Origin: Caldifarciminota bacterium
GTDB lineage: Bacteria; Hydrothermota; Hydrothermia; UBA1063; CAJXJZ01
Direction of reading: 5' to 3'
NCBI GenBank assembly: GCA_026986775.1
Contig: JALSNX010000018.1
Span: forward strand, 46,586-110,585
DNA length: 64,000 nt
Every line of letters begins with the position of its first letter. The stretch's first letter is position 1. Shown piece after piece: positions 45,238-54,880 of the stretch. Position numbers and translations under genes: made by a program. Under the pieces are notes generated by a model. It did not search any database, had not been told where the DNA came from, and was given only the letters and a program-made list of their open reading frames with translations.

Positions 45238-48179
45238 TTTTCCAACTTTCTTAGATTTTTTATGTACATCTTCATAAAGGAGTCCCTGATATACCCTTTG
45301 AGTATTGATTGTCTTAATAAACTATCAAGTTTCTGCTCCACAATAAGTACACGGGGAACAGGGGGAACATCAGGAATAAAAGCCTTCCCAGGAGTAGAAA
45401 CCCTCTTTCTTGCCACATCCCTTTTTCTCACAGATCTATATGCCTTCAGAAGGTGTTGCAACGCTTTTCTCTGATGTTTAATAGTCTCAGAGGAAATATG
45501 ACCTGATTTTAAGTCTTCTTCAGCTTTTTTCATTTCCTTTAATGCCCTGGCCAGCTCCCCTTTTACACCTTCATCCTCTGCCATTTTAGCCAGCTTCTCT
45601 GCCATTTTTCTCAGTTTCTCCTGCATTCTCCCATATTCCTCCAGCAGCGAATTAAGTCCGCTATTAGATGGAAGCGGTACTGGAAGGATGCCTTCACTCT
45701 GTTTTGTTAATCCACTCTGTCTCTGGAGTAATCTCTCAAGCATCCTGCGTAGTTCCTCTCCTGCTCCACCCTGCCCACTTCTCTTCATTCCCTTTTGTTT
45801 TTTTAAAAGAAAATAAATTGCCTGATTTACAAGGCCATAAGCAAGCACAGGACGCATGACAATAAACTCTGAGGCCAACCTTAAGAGTGCTACAGCTTTA
45901 AAAATGCTTACATATGTAATTGCATCAAAGGAGTCAACATAGTTCATTATGAACTTCAATGATTCTTTATAAATTCCACGTTGATGATTGTCCATCTCAG
46001 GTACATTGATAAGATTTAAAAAATACAGGTCGTTTTTGAGCCTTTTTATCCTTTCAACCAAAGCCTGCTTTTGACGCTCTCTATGTTTTCTTAACTCTTT
46101 TCTGAGAGTACCTGTCATTTTCCCCATAGCCTTTAATGCCCGCTCTTCCTGCTTTAGTGAGATTCTTCTTTTATTATTTTTTAAATTGCCAGAAATGTTT
46201 TTCATCTGTTTGCTTATTGTACCAAATTCCTCTTTATATTTTTCCCATAATTCGGGGCTTAACCTTTTCAGCGAATCAAGGCTTTTTAAAAGTCTCATCT
46301 GTTCCTCTGCAAGAGGTTTTATATCCTCAAGATACATGGTCTTATCCTTTAAGTACTTCTCCTGCTCAAAAAGCCTTTCAAACCTTGAAACAAATTCTTC
46401 TCTATCAAGCTCTTTTTTCAAAAGATCCATAAATTCTTTAAGCTTTCTGAGTTCCTTAATTACCTCTTTTCTATTAGCATTCAGCTTTTCAAGATAGTTC
46501 TCAAGGTCCTTCCTGTTCATTGTATCAACTCTTCTTTTGACCTCTGATATTCTTTTAAGCAGGTCACTGAAGTGCTCTTTCAGGATTTCAGCAAAAGTTC
46601 TGTTAAACTCTTCCATTGTTTTCATAAGTTCTTTATCCTGAACAACTTCCTGAAGGTTATCCACAATGTTTTTCATCTGCTCAATCTGTTCCTCTATTTT
46701 CTTCACCTCTTTAAATGTTTTTTCCAGGGATACTTTGAGCTTTTCCCTTTCTTCAAGGTTTAAATCCTGTCTTTCTCTCAGACTGAAATCAATTTTCTTA
46801 AGCTCATCAACTCCTATAAGTCCATTTTCGTTTCCTCTTATGCTATCCGCTATTGCCATAAACTCTTTAAGCCTGTCCTCATAAGATGGCTTCCTGTAAG
46901 TCAACTCCCGATACGTTTCCTTGCCACCAGCATCAACAGCAATAATTCTCATCTTTACCTCATCACTACCACCGAGTATATCTGCAACCTGTAGTCTCAG
47001 GGTATCAAATGTTGCCTCATGATACTTCTTTTCAAAAATTAATCTCTTATAGCCTTCCCTGTAAAGAAGAACAAATACCCTGTCAAGTGCTATGTCATCG
47101 TAAATATAGGCCACAACATGAACAGTATCGGACATAACTGGATTTATTGCCTTTGAGGGATAGAGAACTACAACCCCCGGGGGCAGGTCATTTACAATAT
47201 GAATGGTATAAAGTGTGGTATCAATCGGTTTAGCACATGTGTACATTCGGACATTGACCTTACATGTTTTTCTGATTCTGAATGATATAACAGTATCCCT
47301 GAATATCATTAGATTCTTATCACAAAGGCCAATCCTGATGGAATCAGCATCCACAAATGACAGATCCAATGTAATTTTAGAATCAGTCAGAAGATAGTCT
47401 ACAGGAAGTAATTTGCGTTTTTTAGAAGAAGTCTCAACATACCCCCGAACCCTCACCACGGGTCTATTTAGTACTTTTATTCTTGCCGGCACACAAAAAT
47501 CACATGAAATCAAGTAAATGCCAGTGTGTTTTGGGACATTCACAACTCCTGAACCATTGTTAATCGGTACTCTGACAGTATCTATAGTAGGTGGTTTTCC
47601 CAAAAATAAGAGCCCTCGCATTTTATTTAAAATATAACTTTTTCCCGAATACATAATCACATTTTCTGGAATGTATGTTCCCTTTACAGAGAACTGTACA
47701 GCTTCACCTGGAAAAGCTTTATACTCAACCCTGTCAAAATACGCCACCTTATGAAAAGGCATGTCAAAACTGCTAAATACCAGCACAAATACCTCAAGGA
47801 AAATGAGGGAAAATATAGCGCTTTTTACAACTCCCTTATTAACAGGTACCCGGATTTTCTTATTTTTAAGCAGTGTCTTAAGTCTTTTTTCTAAAATAGG
47901 GACAAATTTACTCTGTGATTTTTGGAGTTCTACAAAGGATATAAGGTATTCATCAAGATTATTATGTCTTTCAAGGTATCTGGCAAGTCTTTTTCTGCTA
48001 AACCCCAGATAAAATGTATGGATTATGTAAATGAATACAGGCGTTGAAAAAAGAATTATCCATAGCCATAAATGTCCAAAGAAAACCGAGAAAACCAGTA
48101 TCCACAGAACAGCACTAAATAGTATAATTATTCCTTCAAGTAACCTGATTGATAAATATTTAAGATAAATTTTTTTCAA
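45234..48179 (-). CDS. DUF4175-like large membrane and coiled-coil protein
   Basis: 981 residues with a TTG start. Three membrane helices near the N-terminus (about 14-32, 36-56 and 122-142) are followed by beta-rich domains (about 160-430, with FN3/Ig-like strands). A very long, highly charged coiled coil fills about 440-720, with further helical blocks to the end. This resembles DUF4175 (TIGR02302-type) proteins. Their function is not established. Directly follows dnaB and is coupled to the membrane protein downstream. Confidence 0.7.
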   Translation of the reverse strand: MKKIYLKYLSIRLLEGIIILFSAVLWILVFSVFFGHLWLWIILFSTPVFIYIIHTFYLGFSRKRLARYLERHNNLDEYLISFVELQKSQSKFVPILEKRLKTLLKNKKIRVPVNKGVVKSAIFSLIFLEVFVLVFSSFDMPFHKVAYFDRVEYKAFPGEAVQFSVKGTYIPENVIMYSGKSYILNKMRGLLFLGKPPTIDTVRVPINNGSGVVNVPKHTGIYLISCDFCVPARIKVLNRPVVRVRGYVETSSKKRKLLPVDYLLTDSKITLDLSFVDADSIRIGLCDKNLMIFRDTVISFRIRKTCKVNVRMYTCAKPIDTTLYTIHIVNDLPPGVVVLYPSKAINPVMSDTVHVVAYIYDDIALDRVFVLLYREGYKRLIFEKKYHEATFDTLRLQVADILGGSDEVKMRIIAVDAGGKETYRELTYRKPSYEDRLKEFMAIADSIRGNENGLIGVDELKKIDFSLRERQDLNLEEREKLKVSLEKTFKEVKKIEEQIEQMKNIVDNLQEVVQDKELMKTMEEFNRTFAEILKEHFSDLLKRISEVKRRVDTMNRKDLENYLEKLNANRKEVIKELRKLKEFMDLLKKELDREEFVSRFERLFEQEKYLKDKTMYLEDIKPLAEEQMRLLKSLDSLKRLSPELWEKYKEEFGTISKQMKNISGNLKNNKRRISLKQEERALKAMGKMTGTLRKELRKHRERQKQALVERIKRLKNDLYFLNLINVPEMDNHQRGIYKESLKFIMNYVDSFDAITYVSIFKAVALLRLASEFIVMRPVLAYGLVNQAIYFLLKKQKGMKRSGQGGAGEELRRMLERLLQRQSGLTKQSEGILPVPLPSNSGLNSLLEEYGRMQEKLRKMAEKLAKMAEDEGVKGELARALKEMKKAEEDLKSGHISSETIKHQRKALQHLLKAYRSVRKRDVARKRVSTPGKAFIPDVPPVPRVLIVEQKLDSLLRQSILKGYIRDSFMKMYIKNLRKLEK

Positions 48180-48185
48180 GGTTAT

Positions 48186-49544
48186 TTAAAAATTCGCCTC
48201 CTCTTCATAAAGTTCATCATCTGTTTTAATCAAATCTCCAAATCTTGTGTATGGTTTTATAAAGACAAGGTCAACCTCACCTATTGGTCCATTCCTCTGC
48301 TTTGCAATAATCACCTTTACATCCTCAGTATCATCATGTATTCTGGCTTCTTTATCCGGTCTGTGTAGCATGAGGACCAGGTCTGCATCCTGTTCAAGGG
48401 AACCGGATTCTCTGAGGTCAGATAGCTGGGGTCTTTTATCTTCCCTTTTAACAGCAGCTCTGGAAAGCTGTGCAAGCGCCAGAACCGGTATATCTAATTC
48501 TCTGGCAAGCCCCTTGAGCTCTCTTGATATGAGCGATACCTCCTGTTGCCTGTTTTCCTGATTGGGAGCATTAATCAATTGAAGATAATCAATTACAATC
48601 AGTTTCACTCCCTTTTCCCTTTTAATACGCCTTGCCTTTGCCTTCAGTTCAAGCAGGTGTATACCTGAAGTATCGTCTATGTAAATTGGCGCATTTTCAA
48701 GTTTCTGGCTTGCATCCATGAGTTCTTTCATATCTTTATTGCTTAATTTTGCGCCTCTTGCTTTTGATATGGACACACGCGCCTCCATACACATGAATCT
48801 CAGCACAATCTGTTCTCTGCTCATCTCAATACTGAAAAATGCTACCGGTTCTTCGTACTCTACAGCGACATTTCTGATGATATTCAGGGCAAGACTCGTT
48901 TTTCCCATGGAGGGTCTTGAGGCGAGAATTATAAAATCAGATGGATGCAGACCACTGGTCATATCGTCAAGGTCCTTAAACCCTGTTGGCAGTCCGGTAA
49001 CGTTCCTGCCCTCTTTACGTATCTTTTCAAGATAGGTGTACATGTCATGAACCATCTCTGACAGTCCATAAAAGCCCTTTCTTATACCCCTTTCTCTTAT
49101 CTCAAGTATCTTCTGCTCTGCAAAATCCAAGAGTTCCTCTCCCTTCAATGACTCAAGCATAGCCTTTTCAGCAACTTCCTCCACTGCTCTTATGACTTTC
49201 CTGTTGAGCGACTTCTCTATGAGGAGCTCCACATGTCTATCAAATACAGCAAGGGAAAGTACATTCTGAATAAGATCAATGAGGTATTCTTCTCCTCCCA
49301 CCTCACCTAATTTGCCATCTTTTTCAAGTATATCCTTGACCATTACAGGGTCTGCAACCCTGTGCTTATCATAGGCCTTGACTATTGCAGCGAAGATCTT
49401 TTTATGCTCTTCAAGATAAAAATCATCAGCTGTAAGAAGTTCAAGACCTCTATCAAGCACTGCTCTGTCCATCATCATGGCACCAAGGACACTCATCTCA
49501 GCATCTATGGAGTGGGGTTCACCGCTTTTTCTCTTTACAGGCAT
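48186..49544 (-). CDS. dnaB: Replicative DNA helicase DnaB
   Basis: 452 residues. An N-terminal domain (EPHSIDAEMSVLGAMMMD...), a linker and the RecA-like motor with Walker A ASRPSMGKTS, Walker B (KLIVIDYLQLI) and the DLRESGSLEQDADLVLMLHR segment define DnaB. No intein interrupts it. It unwinds DNA at the fork. AAGGGG lies 14 bases before the ATG, further than usual. Confidence 0.96.
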   Translation of the reverse strand: MPVKRKSGEPHSIDAEMSVLGAMMMDRAVLDRGLELLTADDFYLEEHKKIFAAIVKAYDKHRVADPVMVKDILEKDGKLGEVGGEEYLIDLIQNVLSLAVFDRHVELLIEKSLNRKVIRAVEEVAEKAMLESLKGEELLDFAEQKILEIRERGIRKGFYGLSEMVHDMYTYLEKIRKEGRNVTGLPTGFKDLDDMTSGLHPSDFIILASRPSMGKTSLALNIIRNVAVEYEEPVAFFSIEMSREQIVLRFMCMEARVSISKARGAKLSNKDMKELMDASQKLENAPIYIDDTSGIHLLELKAKARRIKREKGVKLIVIDYLQLINAPNQENRQQEVSLISRELKGLARELDIPVLALAQLSRAAVKREDKRPQLSDLRESGSLEQDADLVLMLHRPDKEARIHDDTEDVKVIIAKQRNGPIGEVDLVFIKPYTRFGDLIKTDDELYEEEANF

Positions 49545-49599
49545 GGTTTAATTTTAATCCCCTTAAGACGGACCTGAAAAGAAGCAAACAAAACCATGA

Positions 49600-50460
49600 T
49601 TACAGTGAATCAGCCAGATTATCCAGTTTCATATCCCTCAAAAGTCCCTTCAACCTGCATATTCCTCCTTTGATAAACCTTTTAAAGAACTCCTTGCCCT
49701 CTTTGCTCAACCTTACAAATGCTCCAAGTGCCTGCATAATCCTCAAAATCCCACATGCGAGGAAAACTTCATTATCAAAGTCAAAGCCTGATATGTTTTT
49801 ATAATAATCCAGAAGTTCCTCTATTGTTCTATTCTGAAGCATAACATAAGGGTCAAAAAGCAAAGCGGCAAGGTCAAAATATACAGGTCCTGTGTGCATG
49901 TCCTGAAAATCAACGAAATACACTTTCCCTTCCTTTATATATATATTTGTGGATTGAAAATCACGGTGCATGGGAACAAAGTGAGTTTCAAGACACTTTT
50001 CAACAATATACTCTATTTTCTTATCCCATAAAAATGTATCAAGTCCTGCATATGGAGCATAGTATTCTTTAAAATGAAGGTATTCCCCATGCAGTTTATC
50101 GTATCCAAACCTTTCAAGTCCTTCAATACTCCGCTGCTGCAGGTTCACCAATTCCTTAATTACCTTTTCGTAAATATCTAAATTCTCTCCATAAAGTTTT
50201 ACAAACCTGTATAGGCTTAAATCTCCGAGGTCTTCCATCAGAACAAACCCATCTTTTTGCCTGTAAATCCGTGGAACAGGGACATGCTTTCTGTAAAGTT
50301 CACGGGCTACACTTACATACCTTTCTACTTCATCTGTACTGCCCCTCATTACAACGTACCTTTCACCACCACATCTTACTCTCATAAACCGCCTTTTAGA
50401 CCCTCCATAAAACTCCTCTAAAACAGTACAATCTTTAAAAGGCAATTGTATGATTGTCAT
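49600..50460 (-). CDS. amgK: AmgK-type MurNAc/GlcNAc kinase
   Basis: 286 residues of the aminoglycoside-phosphotransferase fold. The catalytic loop is MHRDFQSTN (Asp167), with a metal Asp in VDFQDMHTGPVYFDLAALL and a Lys-less variant of the glycine loop. AmgK phosphorylates the anomeric position of MurNAc. Its neighbour murU supplies the next enzyme and namZ the substrate, so the assignment rests on both motif and operon. Overlaps murU by 26 bases. Confidence 0.82.
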   Translation of the reverse strand: MTIIQLPFKDCTVLEEFYGGSKRRFMRVRCGGERYVVMRGSTDEVERYVSVARELYRKHVPVPRIYRQKDGFVLMEDLGDLSLYRFVKLYGENLDIYEKVIKELVNLQQRSIEGLERFGYDKLHGEYLHFKEYYAPYAGLDTFLWDKKIEYIVEKCLETHFVPMHRDFQSTNIYIKEGKVYFVDFQDMHTGPVYFDLAALLFDPYVMLQNRTIEELLDYYKNISGFDFDNEVFLACGILRIMQALGAFVRLSKEGKEFFKRFIKGGICRLKGLLRDMKLDNLADSL

Positions 50461-51292
50461 ATATTACACTCCTTCTTACCAGCAGATTGCCGTATAAAAC
50501 GCTCTTTCCGATAATCACTGTATCCTCAACCAACCCTTTTCCTTTAATATTAACCTTCTCTCCTATATACACAAACCCAGAAAGTTGTATATCAGGAGCA
50601 ACATACCCCTTTACGATGATATTTTCCCTTCTTTTGACCATTCCGTTCACATACGCTTTAAAAATACCATACGGCGTCCCTGCGTCCACCCAGAAATTGT
50701 TGTCAATAACATAGCCCATTCTGATTTTCATCTTAAATAACATATCCGAAATCCAGGGTATAAGATGAAACTTCCCCCAGGGCATTGAATTTACAATTCT
50801 TTTACTGTAAATTCCCACGCCTGTAAAGGTAAGTCCACCATCACCAAAGCCAACAATTCTTCTTCCTCTAATTAGCACATTACCAGATACACTGGAAAGC
50901 ACCCATGTTATATCGTTATCATCAGAAAGATGCCTTTCCCATAAAGAGCCATAATCAAACTCCTCAATAATATCTACATTGTGTACCAGAGCATTTTCAG
51001 TTTCAATTCTTTTAAGAAGTCCCTTAAGGCCACCACCTGTAAGAAGTAACTCCTTTTCTACCTGAAACTCAGTACACTTATGATAAGACGAACCATTAAC
51101 AACCTCCATTACCTTATCTTTCAAGTAATGGAGATTAATATAGAATCTTTCAATTCCGAACCCGTGCATTCTGTCCATTATATGCAAAATCATCGGTTTT
51201 CCCATTATTGGTAGTACAGCTTTTGGAATAACGCGGGTTATGGGATGTAACCTTGTACCAAAACCAGCGGCAAGTATTATACCATCACGCAT
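50435..51292 (-). CDS. murU: MurU-type nucleotidyltransferase
   Basis: 285 residues from the ATG at 51292; the frame extends 13 codons further but that lies within namZ. ILAAGFGTRLHPITRVIPKAVLPIMGKPM is the nucleotidyltransferase P-loop-like signature with GxGTRL and PK. The C-terminus adds a left-handed beta-helix-like tail (VKGYVAPDIQLSGFVYIGEKVN). MurU makes UDP-MurNAc from MurNAc-1-phosphate, bypassing fosfomycin-sensitive MurA. It overlaps namZ by eight bases. Confidence 0.8.
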   Translation of the reverse strand: MRDGIILAAGFGTRLHPITRVIPKAVLPIMGKPMILHIMDRMHGFGIERFYINLHYLKDKVMEVVNGSSYHKCTEFQVEKELLLTGGGLKGLLKRIETENALVHNVDIIEEFDYGSLWERHLSDDNDITWVLSSVSGNVLIRGRRIVGFGDGGLTFTGVGIYSKRIVNSMPWGKFHLIPWISDMLFKMKIRMGYVIDNNFWVDAGTPYGIFKAYVNGMVKRRENIIVKGYVAPDIQLSGFVYIGEKVNIKGKGLVEDTVIIGKSVLYGNLLVRRSVIYDNHTIAF

Positions 51293-52430
51293 ACAGAAGG
51301 AACCGCTCCCTCTTATCCTGATAGAGTTCAATTTCTTTTTCCCACAAGACCCTCATTTCCTCAATAGATACCTTATGAAGATTTTTCCTGATAAAATCAC
51401 TTCCTGTAAGAATATCAAGAGGCATTTTCCTGTACTCATACTCATACGGTGGATCCTTAAATTTAAACCTGTGAGGATACAATTCTTCCAGAACTTTTAA
51501 CACTCTTACTCCAAATTCAAATGGCCGAAATTCTTTAAAGGAGGTTACATGGATAAACCCTCCTCCAAGTTTTGCTCCTGCATATTTGTTGAAAGTAGGT
51601 ATAAAGTAATAGGGCCTTACCACTGCTCCCTTCACATCTTTGAGTCTTCCAACAAGTTGAAAAGGATTGATAAAAGGTGCTCCGAAGATTTCAAATGGTC
51701 TCGTTGTTCCCCTTCCTTCAGAGACATTTGTAGCTTCCAGAAGACACATTCCGGGATAAACAAACGCTGTGTTTAAAAAAGGCATGTTGGGAGACGGAGG
51801 AATAAATGCAAGTCCCGTCTCATGGAAAAGCATTCTTCTTTTCCAGTTCTTCAGTGGATAAACCTTAATATCAAGGTCAAGTTTATAGTATTCTCTGGCA
51901 AAAAGCAATAGTTCTGCTACCGTCATTCCATGCACCACAGGTACAGGTAGAAGTCCCACAAAACTGAAAAACTTCTCTTTAAGAATCGGGCCTTCAAGAA
52001 ATTCACCCCCAAGTGGATTTGGTCTATCAAGCACGACCACCTCAATATCCATTCCGGAAAGTTCTTTAAGTACAAGCACAGCTGACCACACATAGGTATA
52101 ATATCTTGTTCCAACATCAACAATGTCTATTACAAGTGTATCCAGATTTGAAAGCGTTTCTCTGTCCGGAACAAGAGTATCACCATAAATACTCTTAACG
52201 GGAATACCAAAAAGTTCAGAATCACCCACTGGCTTCTGGTCCTGTTCCTCTGAGAAAAAACCGTGTTCAGGAGAAAATATTATCTCTATTTTCAAACCTT
52301 TTTTCAACATTGCCCATACTGAAAATTCAAAATCTGGTGTACATGCAGCCTGATGGGTAATAATACCAATCTTTCGCCCTTTATACTGCTTGATGGTTTC
52401 AAGAAAAAAAATTATGCCGGGTAAAACCAT
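51285..52430 (-). CDS. namZ: NamZ-type exo-beta-N-acetylmuramidase (DUF1343)
   Basis: 381 residues. GRKIGIITHQAACTPDFEFS, FSPEHGFF, VIDIVDVGTRYYTYVWS, VVLDRPNPLGG and VHGMTVAELL are the DUF1343/NamZ signature blocks, in order. NamZ releases terminal MurNAc from peptidoglycan fragments. No signal peptide is visible, so it probably acts on imported fragments. The ATG follows a terminator hairpin by only 15 bases and has no Shine-Dalgarno. It heads the cassette with murU and amgK. Confidence 0.88.
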   Translation of the reverse strand: MVLPGIIFFLETIKQYKGRKIGIITHQAACTPDFEFSVWAMLKKGLKIEIIFSPEHGFFSEEQDQKPVGDSELFGIPVKSIYGDTLVPDRETLSNLDTLVIDIVDVGTRYYTYVWSAVLVLKELSGMDIEVVVLDRPNPLGGEFLEGPILKEKFFSFVGLLPVPVVHGMTVAELLLFAREYYKLDLDIKVYPLKNWKRRMLFHETGLAFIPPSPNMPFLNTAFVYPGMCLLEATNVSEGRGTTRPFEIFGAPFINPFQLVGRLKDVKGAVVRPYYFIPTFNKYAGAKLGGGFIHVTSFKEFRPFEFGVRVLKVLEELYPHRFKFKDPPYEYEYRKMPLDILTGSDFIRKNLHKVSIEEMRVLWEKEIELYQDKRERFLLYA

Positions 52431-52444
52431 TTTTAAAAATAAAA

Positions 52445-52464
52445 AGGGGCGCGTAAGCGCCCCT
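52445..52464 (-). terminator. Terminator of the ompA-like gene, just before namZ
   Basis: AGGGGCGC-GTAA-GCGCCCCT stem followed on the minus strand by TTTTTATTTTT. It lies seven bases after the OmpA-like stop and 15 bases before the namZ ATG. Confidence 0.88.
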
Positions 52465-52470
52465 ATACAT

Positions 52471-54870
52471 TTACTTCACCTCACCCAGGATGTAAAATTC
52501 CACGCGTCTGTTTTTCTGGTAATCCTCTTCTGTGCGCTCGGGGAATACCACAGGTCTTTCCTCACCGTATCCAACTGCTACAAGTCGCTTCGGGTCTATA
52601 CCATGTTGAATGAGATATTCCCTTACAGCATTGGCTCTCGCTTGTGACAGTCTCTTATTATACCTTCTTGAACCCCTTGTATCGGTATGTCCTTCAATTC
52701 TAACCTTAACCGTCGGGTTTTCCTCAAGCCACTTGACAATTGAATCAAGGACAGGATACGATTCTGGCCTTATTGTGGACTTATTGAAGTCAAAGTAAAT
52801 ATTTCTGAAGGTAAACCTCATCCTCTTTTTGAGAAGTGCAAAGTCTCTAACTGTCTCCTTCCCACCTTCCACCACCACTGTGGCCTCCTGCGGTATATAT
52901 TTCTTTGCTTCTGCTTTCATCTGGTATGTACCCTGAGGCAATACAAATGAGTACTCTCCGTTCTTTGTAGTTGAAGTGCTTGTAACTTCCTTTGTCCCGG
53001 TTGAATCATAGACATGTACCACAGCCACAAGCCCCTGCATGGTCTTCGCATTGTAAACACGACCCAGCAACTTCCCCTCTGCAGGCACAAGCTCAACCCT
53101 CTGAGCAAGAAGATCAGAGGGTTTTATCACAATATTATCCTGATACAGGAGATAGCCCTCTTTGTGCACCTTCAAACGGTAATTGCCTGCAAGGAGCCTC
53201 AGTCTTGCCTCACCTATTGAATCGGTCTGTGTAAGTTTCTCTGTTCCATCTTCACTCACAAGGTAAATTTCGGCTGAATCAACGGGGCGTTGTGTGGTTT
53301 TATTGACAACAGTCACCACAAGTTCTCCTATCTTGGCAAGAAGTTTTACGTTAAGAAAAACCTTTTCCTTGGGCATAACATCTACAAAAACATCCTTGGT
53401 AAAGTAATCCTCCTTATGTACTTTGAGATGCGTCTTTCCTTCAGGTACTTTAAGCATAAAATCGCCAAGGCTATCACTCTTTATCCTGTAGTGTTTTTTG
53501 GGTGTGATAACGTCAATGTCAGCTATCAATGGCTCACCCGTTACAGAATCCTGCACTGTTCCTCTGATATACCCTCTTAAGGGTGCACGTGAACCTATGG
53601 CAAGTGTCAATTCGTGCCCTTCAGCCGAGTTAAAGAGACCGTTATGTGCTGAATATCCCATATCAATAAAGAAATACGGTACATTCAAGCCAACTCCTAT
53701 ATTGAAACCAAAGCCCACATCACCACCAACAGTAAATCCAAGTCTCAGTGGTATAAAACTTATTGGTGAATACTCTGCACCAAAAGATAGTTTGGGCACA
53801 GTTGTGGAGAAGACACCGTTTGTGAAACCCTGCTCATAATCAAGATACGTAATAACAGGCTGAGTGGAACTCTTATAGGTTAACCCCACCCTTAAAATAC
53901 GCGGCAGGGAAGTATGAAATGCAGTATTGGTTGTATCCATGGTGAGAGTATCTATAAATGTATCCCTGAATGCAGAATCAAGAAGGCTCTGTAGTTTGAA
54001 GTTTCTGACATTCATATATGCCATCCCCTGAAGTGGGTCTGTATTCCAGTAAATATCTGAAAATACATTCTCAAGTCCCAGAGAAACAGAAACCTCTTTG
54101 TTCAATTGAGAGGAAACACCTAAGTTTATTCTGTATCCAGAGCCCCCATCCGCATATTTAAAATACACTGTATCTCTTGCAGCGAGATAATGTGAATCAC
54201 TTACAAATGCCGCATGGATACTGTCAATGGCAAAATAAGCAGGGGCAGCACGACCACTGTCTATTTCATATCCAAAAGTTGAGGAGTATATATAGCCGAT
54301 GGATACTCCAACGTTAAGGTTCTTATTGTTTTCCATATTTATGGTGTATGCTCCACCAAGATTTGCCTCCAGGCCTTCCATATATTCAAGTTTCAATTTG
54401 CTGAAATCGTATGTACGGCCCAATTCATTACCGTACAGAGAAAGTTCAATCAAATCCTTTGGAATGCTGGCTCTCATTCCAGCAAAACCACGTACACCAA
54501 GCCCAAAATTGCCTACTGAAAAACCAATTATACTGGCATGAGAGGTGGCAACATCCCATGTATCATATTTGATACGATTCAGAATTTCATTCTTATCAGC
54601 ATCATAAAGGGTATCAATCTGGAATATGTGATTGAAAAGAGTTATATCCATAAGGTTATTTGTTAAACCGAGATGCAAGTACGGTAAATAAACATAGTAA
54701 ATCGGGCTTCTTGGTAATGCCAGATTTGATGGAGATACAAAGAGAGCATGTGGTCCGTAAGTACCACCAAAACCATAATATGAACCGGCCTGCGGCTCAA
54801 GGGGAAATGCTAACAGAGAACTGGTAACCATAAAAGACAGAAGAGTTGCAATAAATAATCTCTTTCTCAT
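52471..54870 (-). CDS. Outer-membrane protein with carboxypeptidase-regulatory repeats and OmpA domain
   Basis: 799 residues with a signal peptide. Residues 25-430 are alternating strands of a barrel, with NRLKY-type repeats and no peptidoglycan motif. About 440-665 are three carboxypeptidase-regulatory-like beta domains, each with a V..T..P/G...D pattern (starting RGYIRGTVQDSVTGEP, GELVVTVVNKTTQRPVD and GKLLGRVYNAKTMQG). The last about 120 are OmpA/MotB-type (FDFNKSTIRPESYPVLDSI, GHTDTRGSRRYNKRLSQARA), which binds peptidoglycan. It tethers the outer membrane to the wall. Follows the lipoprotein gene by ten bases. Confidence 0.9.
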   Translation of the reverse strand: MRKRLFIATLLSFMVTSSLLAFPLEPQAGSYYGFGGTYGPHALFVSPSNLALPRSPIYYVYLPYLHLGLTNNLMDITLFNHIFQIDTLYDADKNEILNRIKYDTWDVATSHASIIGFSVGNFGLGVRGFAGMRASIPKDLIELSLYGNELGRTYDFSKLKLEYMEGLEANLGGAYTINMENNKNLNVGVSIGYIYSSTFGYEIDSGRAAPAYFAIDSIHAAFVSDSHYLAARDTVYFKYADGGSGYRINLGVSSQLNKEVSVSLGLENVFSDIYWNTDPLQGMAYMNVRNFKLQSLLDSAFRDTFIDTLTMDTTNTAFHTSLPRILRVGLTYKSSTQPVITYLDYEQGFTNGVFSTTVPKLSFGAEYSPISFIPLRLGFTVGGDVGFGFNIGVGLNVPYFFIDMGYSAHNGLFNSAEGHELTLAIGSRAPLRGYIRGTVQDSVTGEPLIADIDVITPKKHYRIKSDSLGDFMLKVPEGKTHLKVHKEDYFTKDVFVDVMPKEKVFLNVKLLAKIGELVVTVVNKTTQRPVDSAEIYLVSEDGTEKLTQTDSIGEARLRLLAGNYRLKVHKEGYLLYQDNIVIKPSDLLAQRVELVPAEGKLLGRVYNAKTMQGLVAVVHVYDSTGTKEVTSTSTTKNGEYSFVLPQGTYQMKAEAKKYIPQEATVVVEGGKETVRDFALLKKRMRFTFRNIYFDFNKSTIRPESYPVLDSIVKWLEENPTVKVRIEGHTDTRGSRRYNKRLSQARANAVREYLIQHGIDPKRLVAVGYGEERPVVFPERTEEDYQKNRRVEFYILGEVK

Positions 54871-54880
54871 CTTTTACCTC

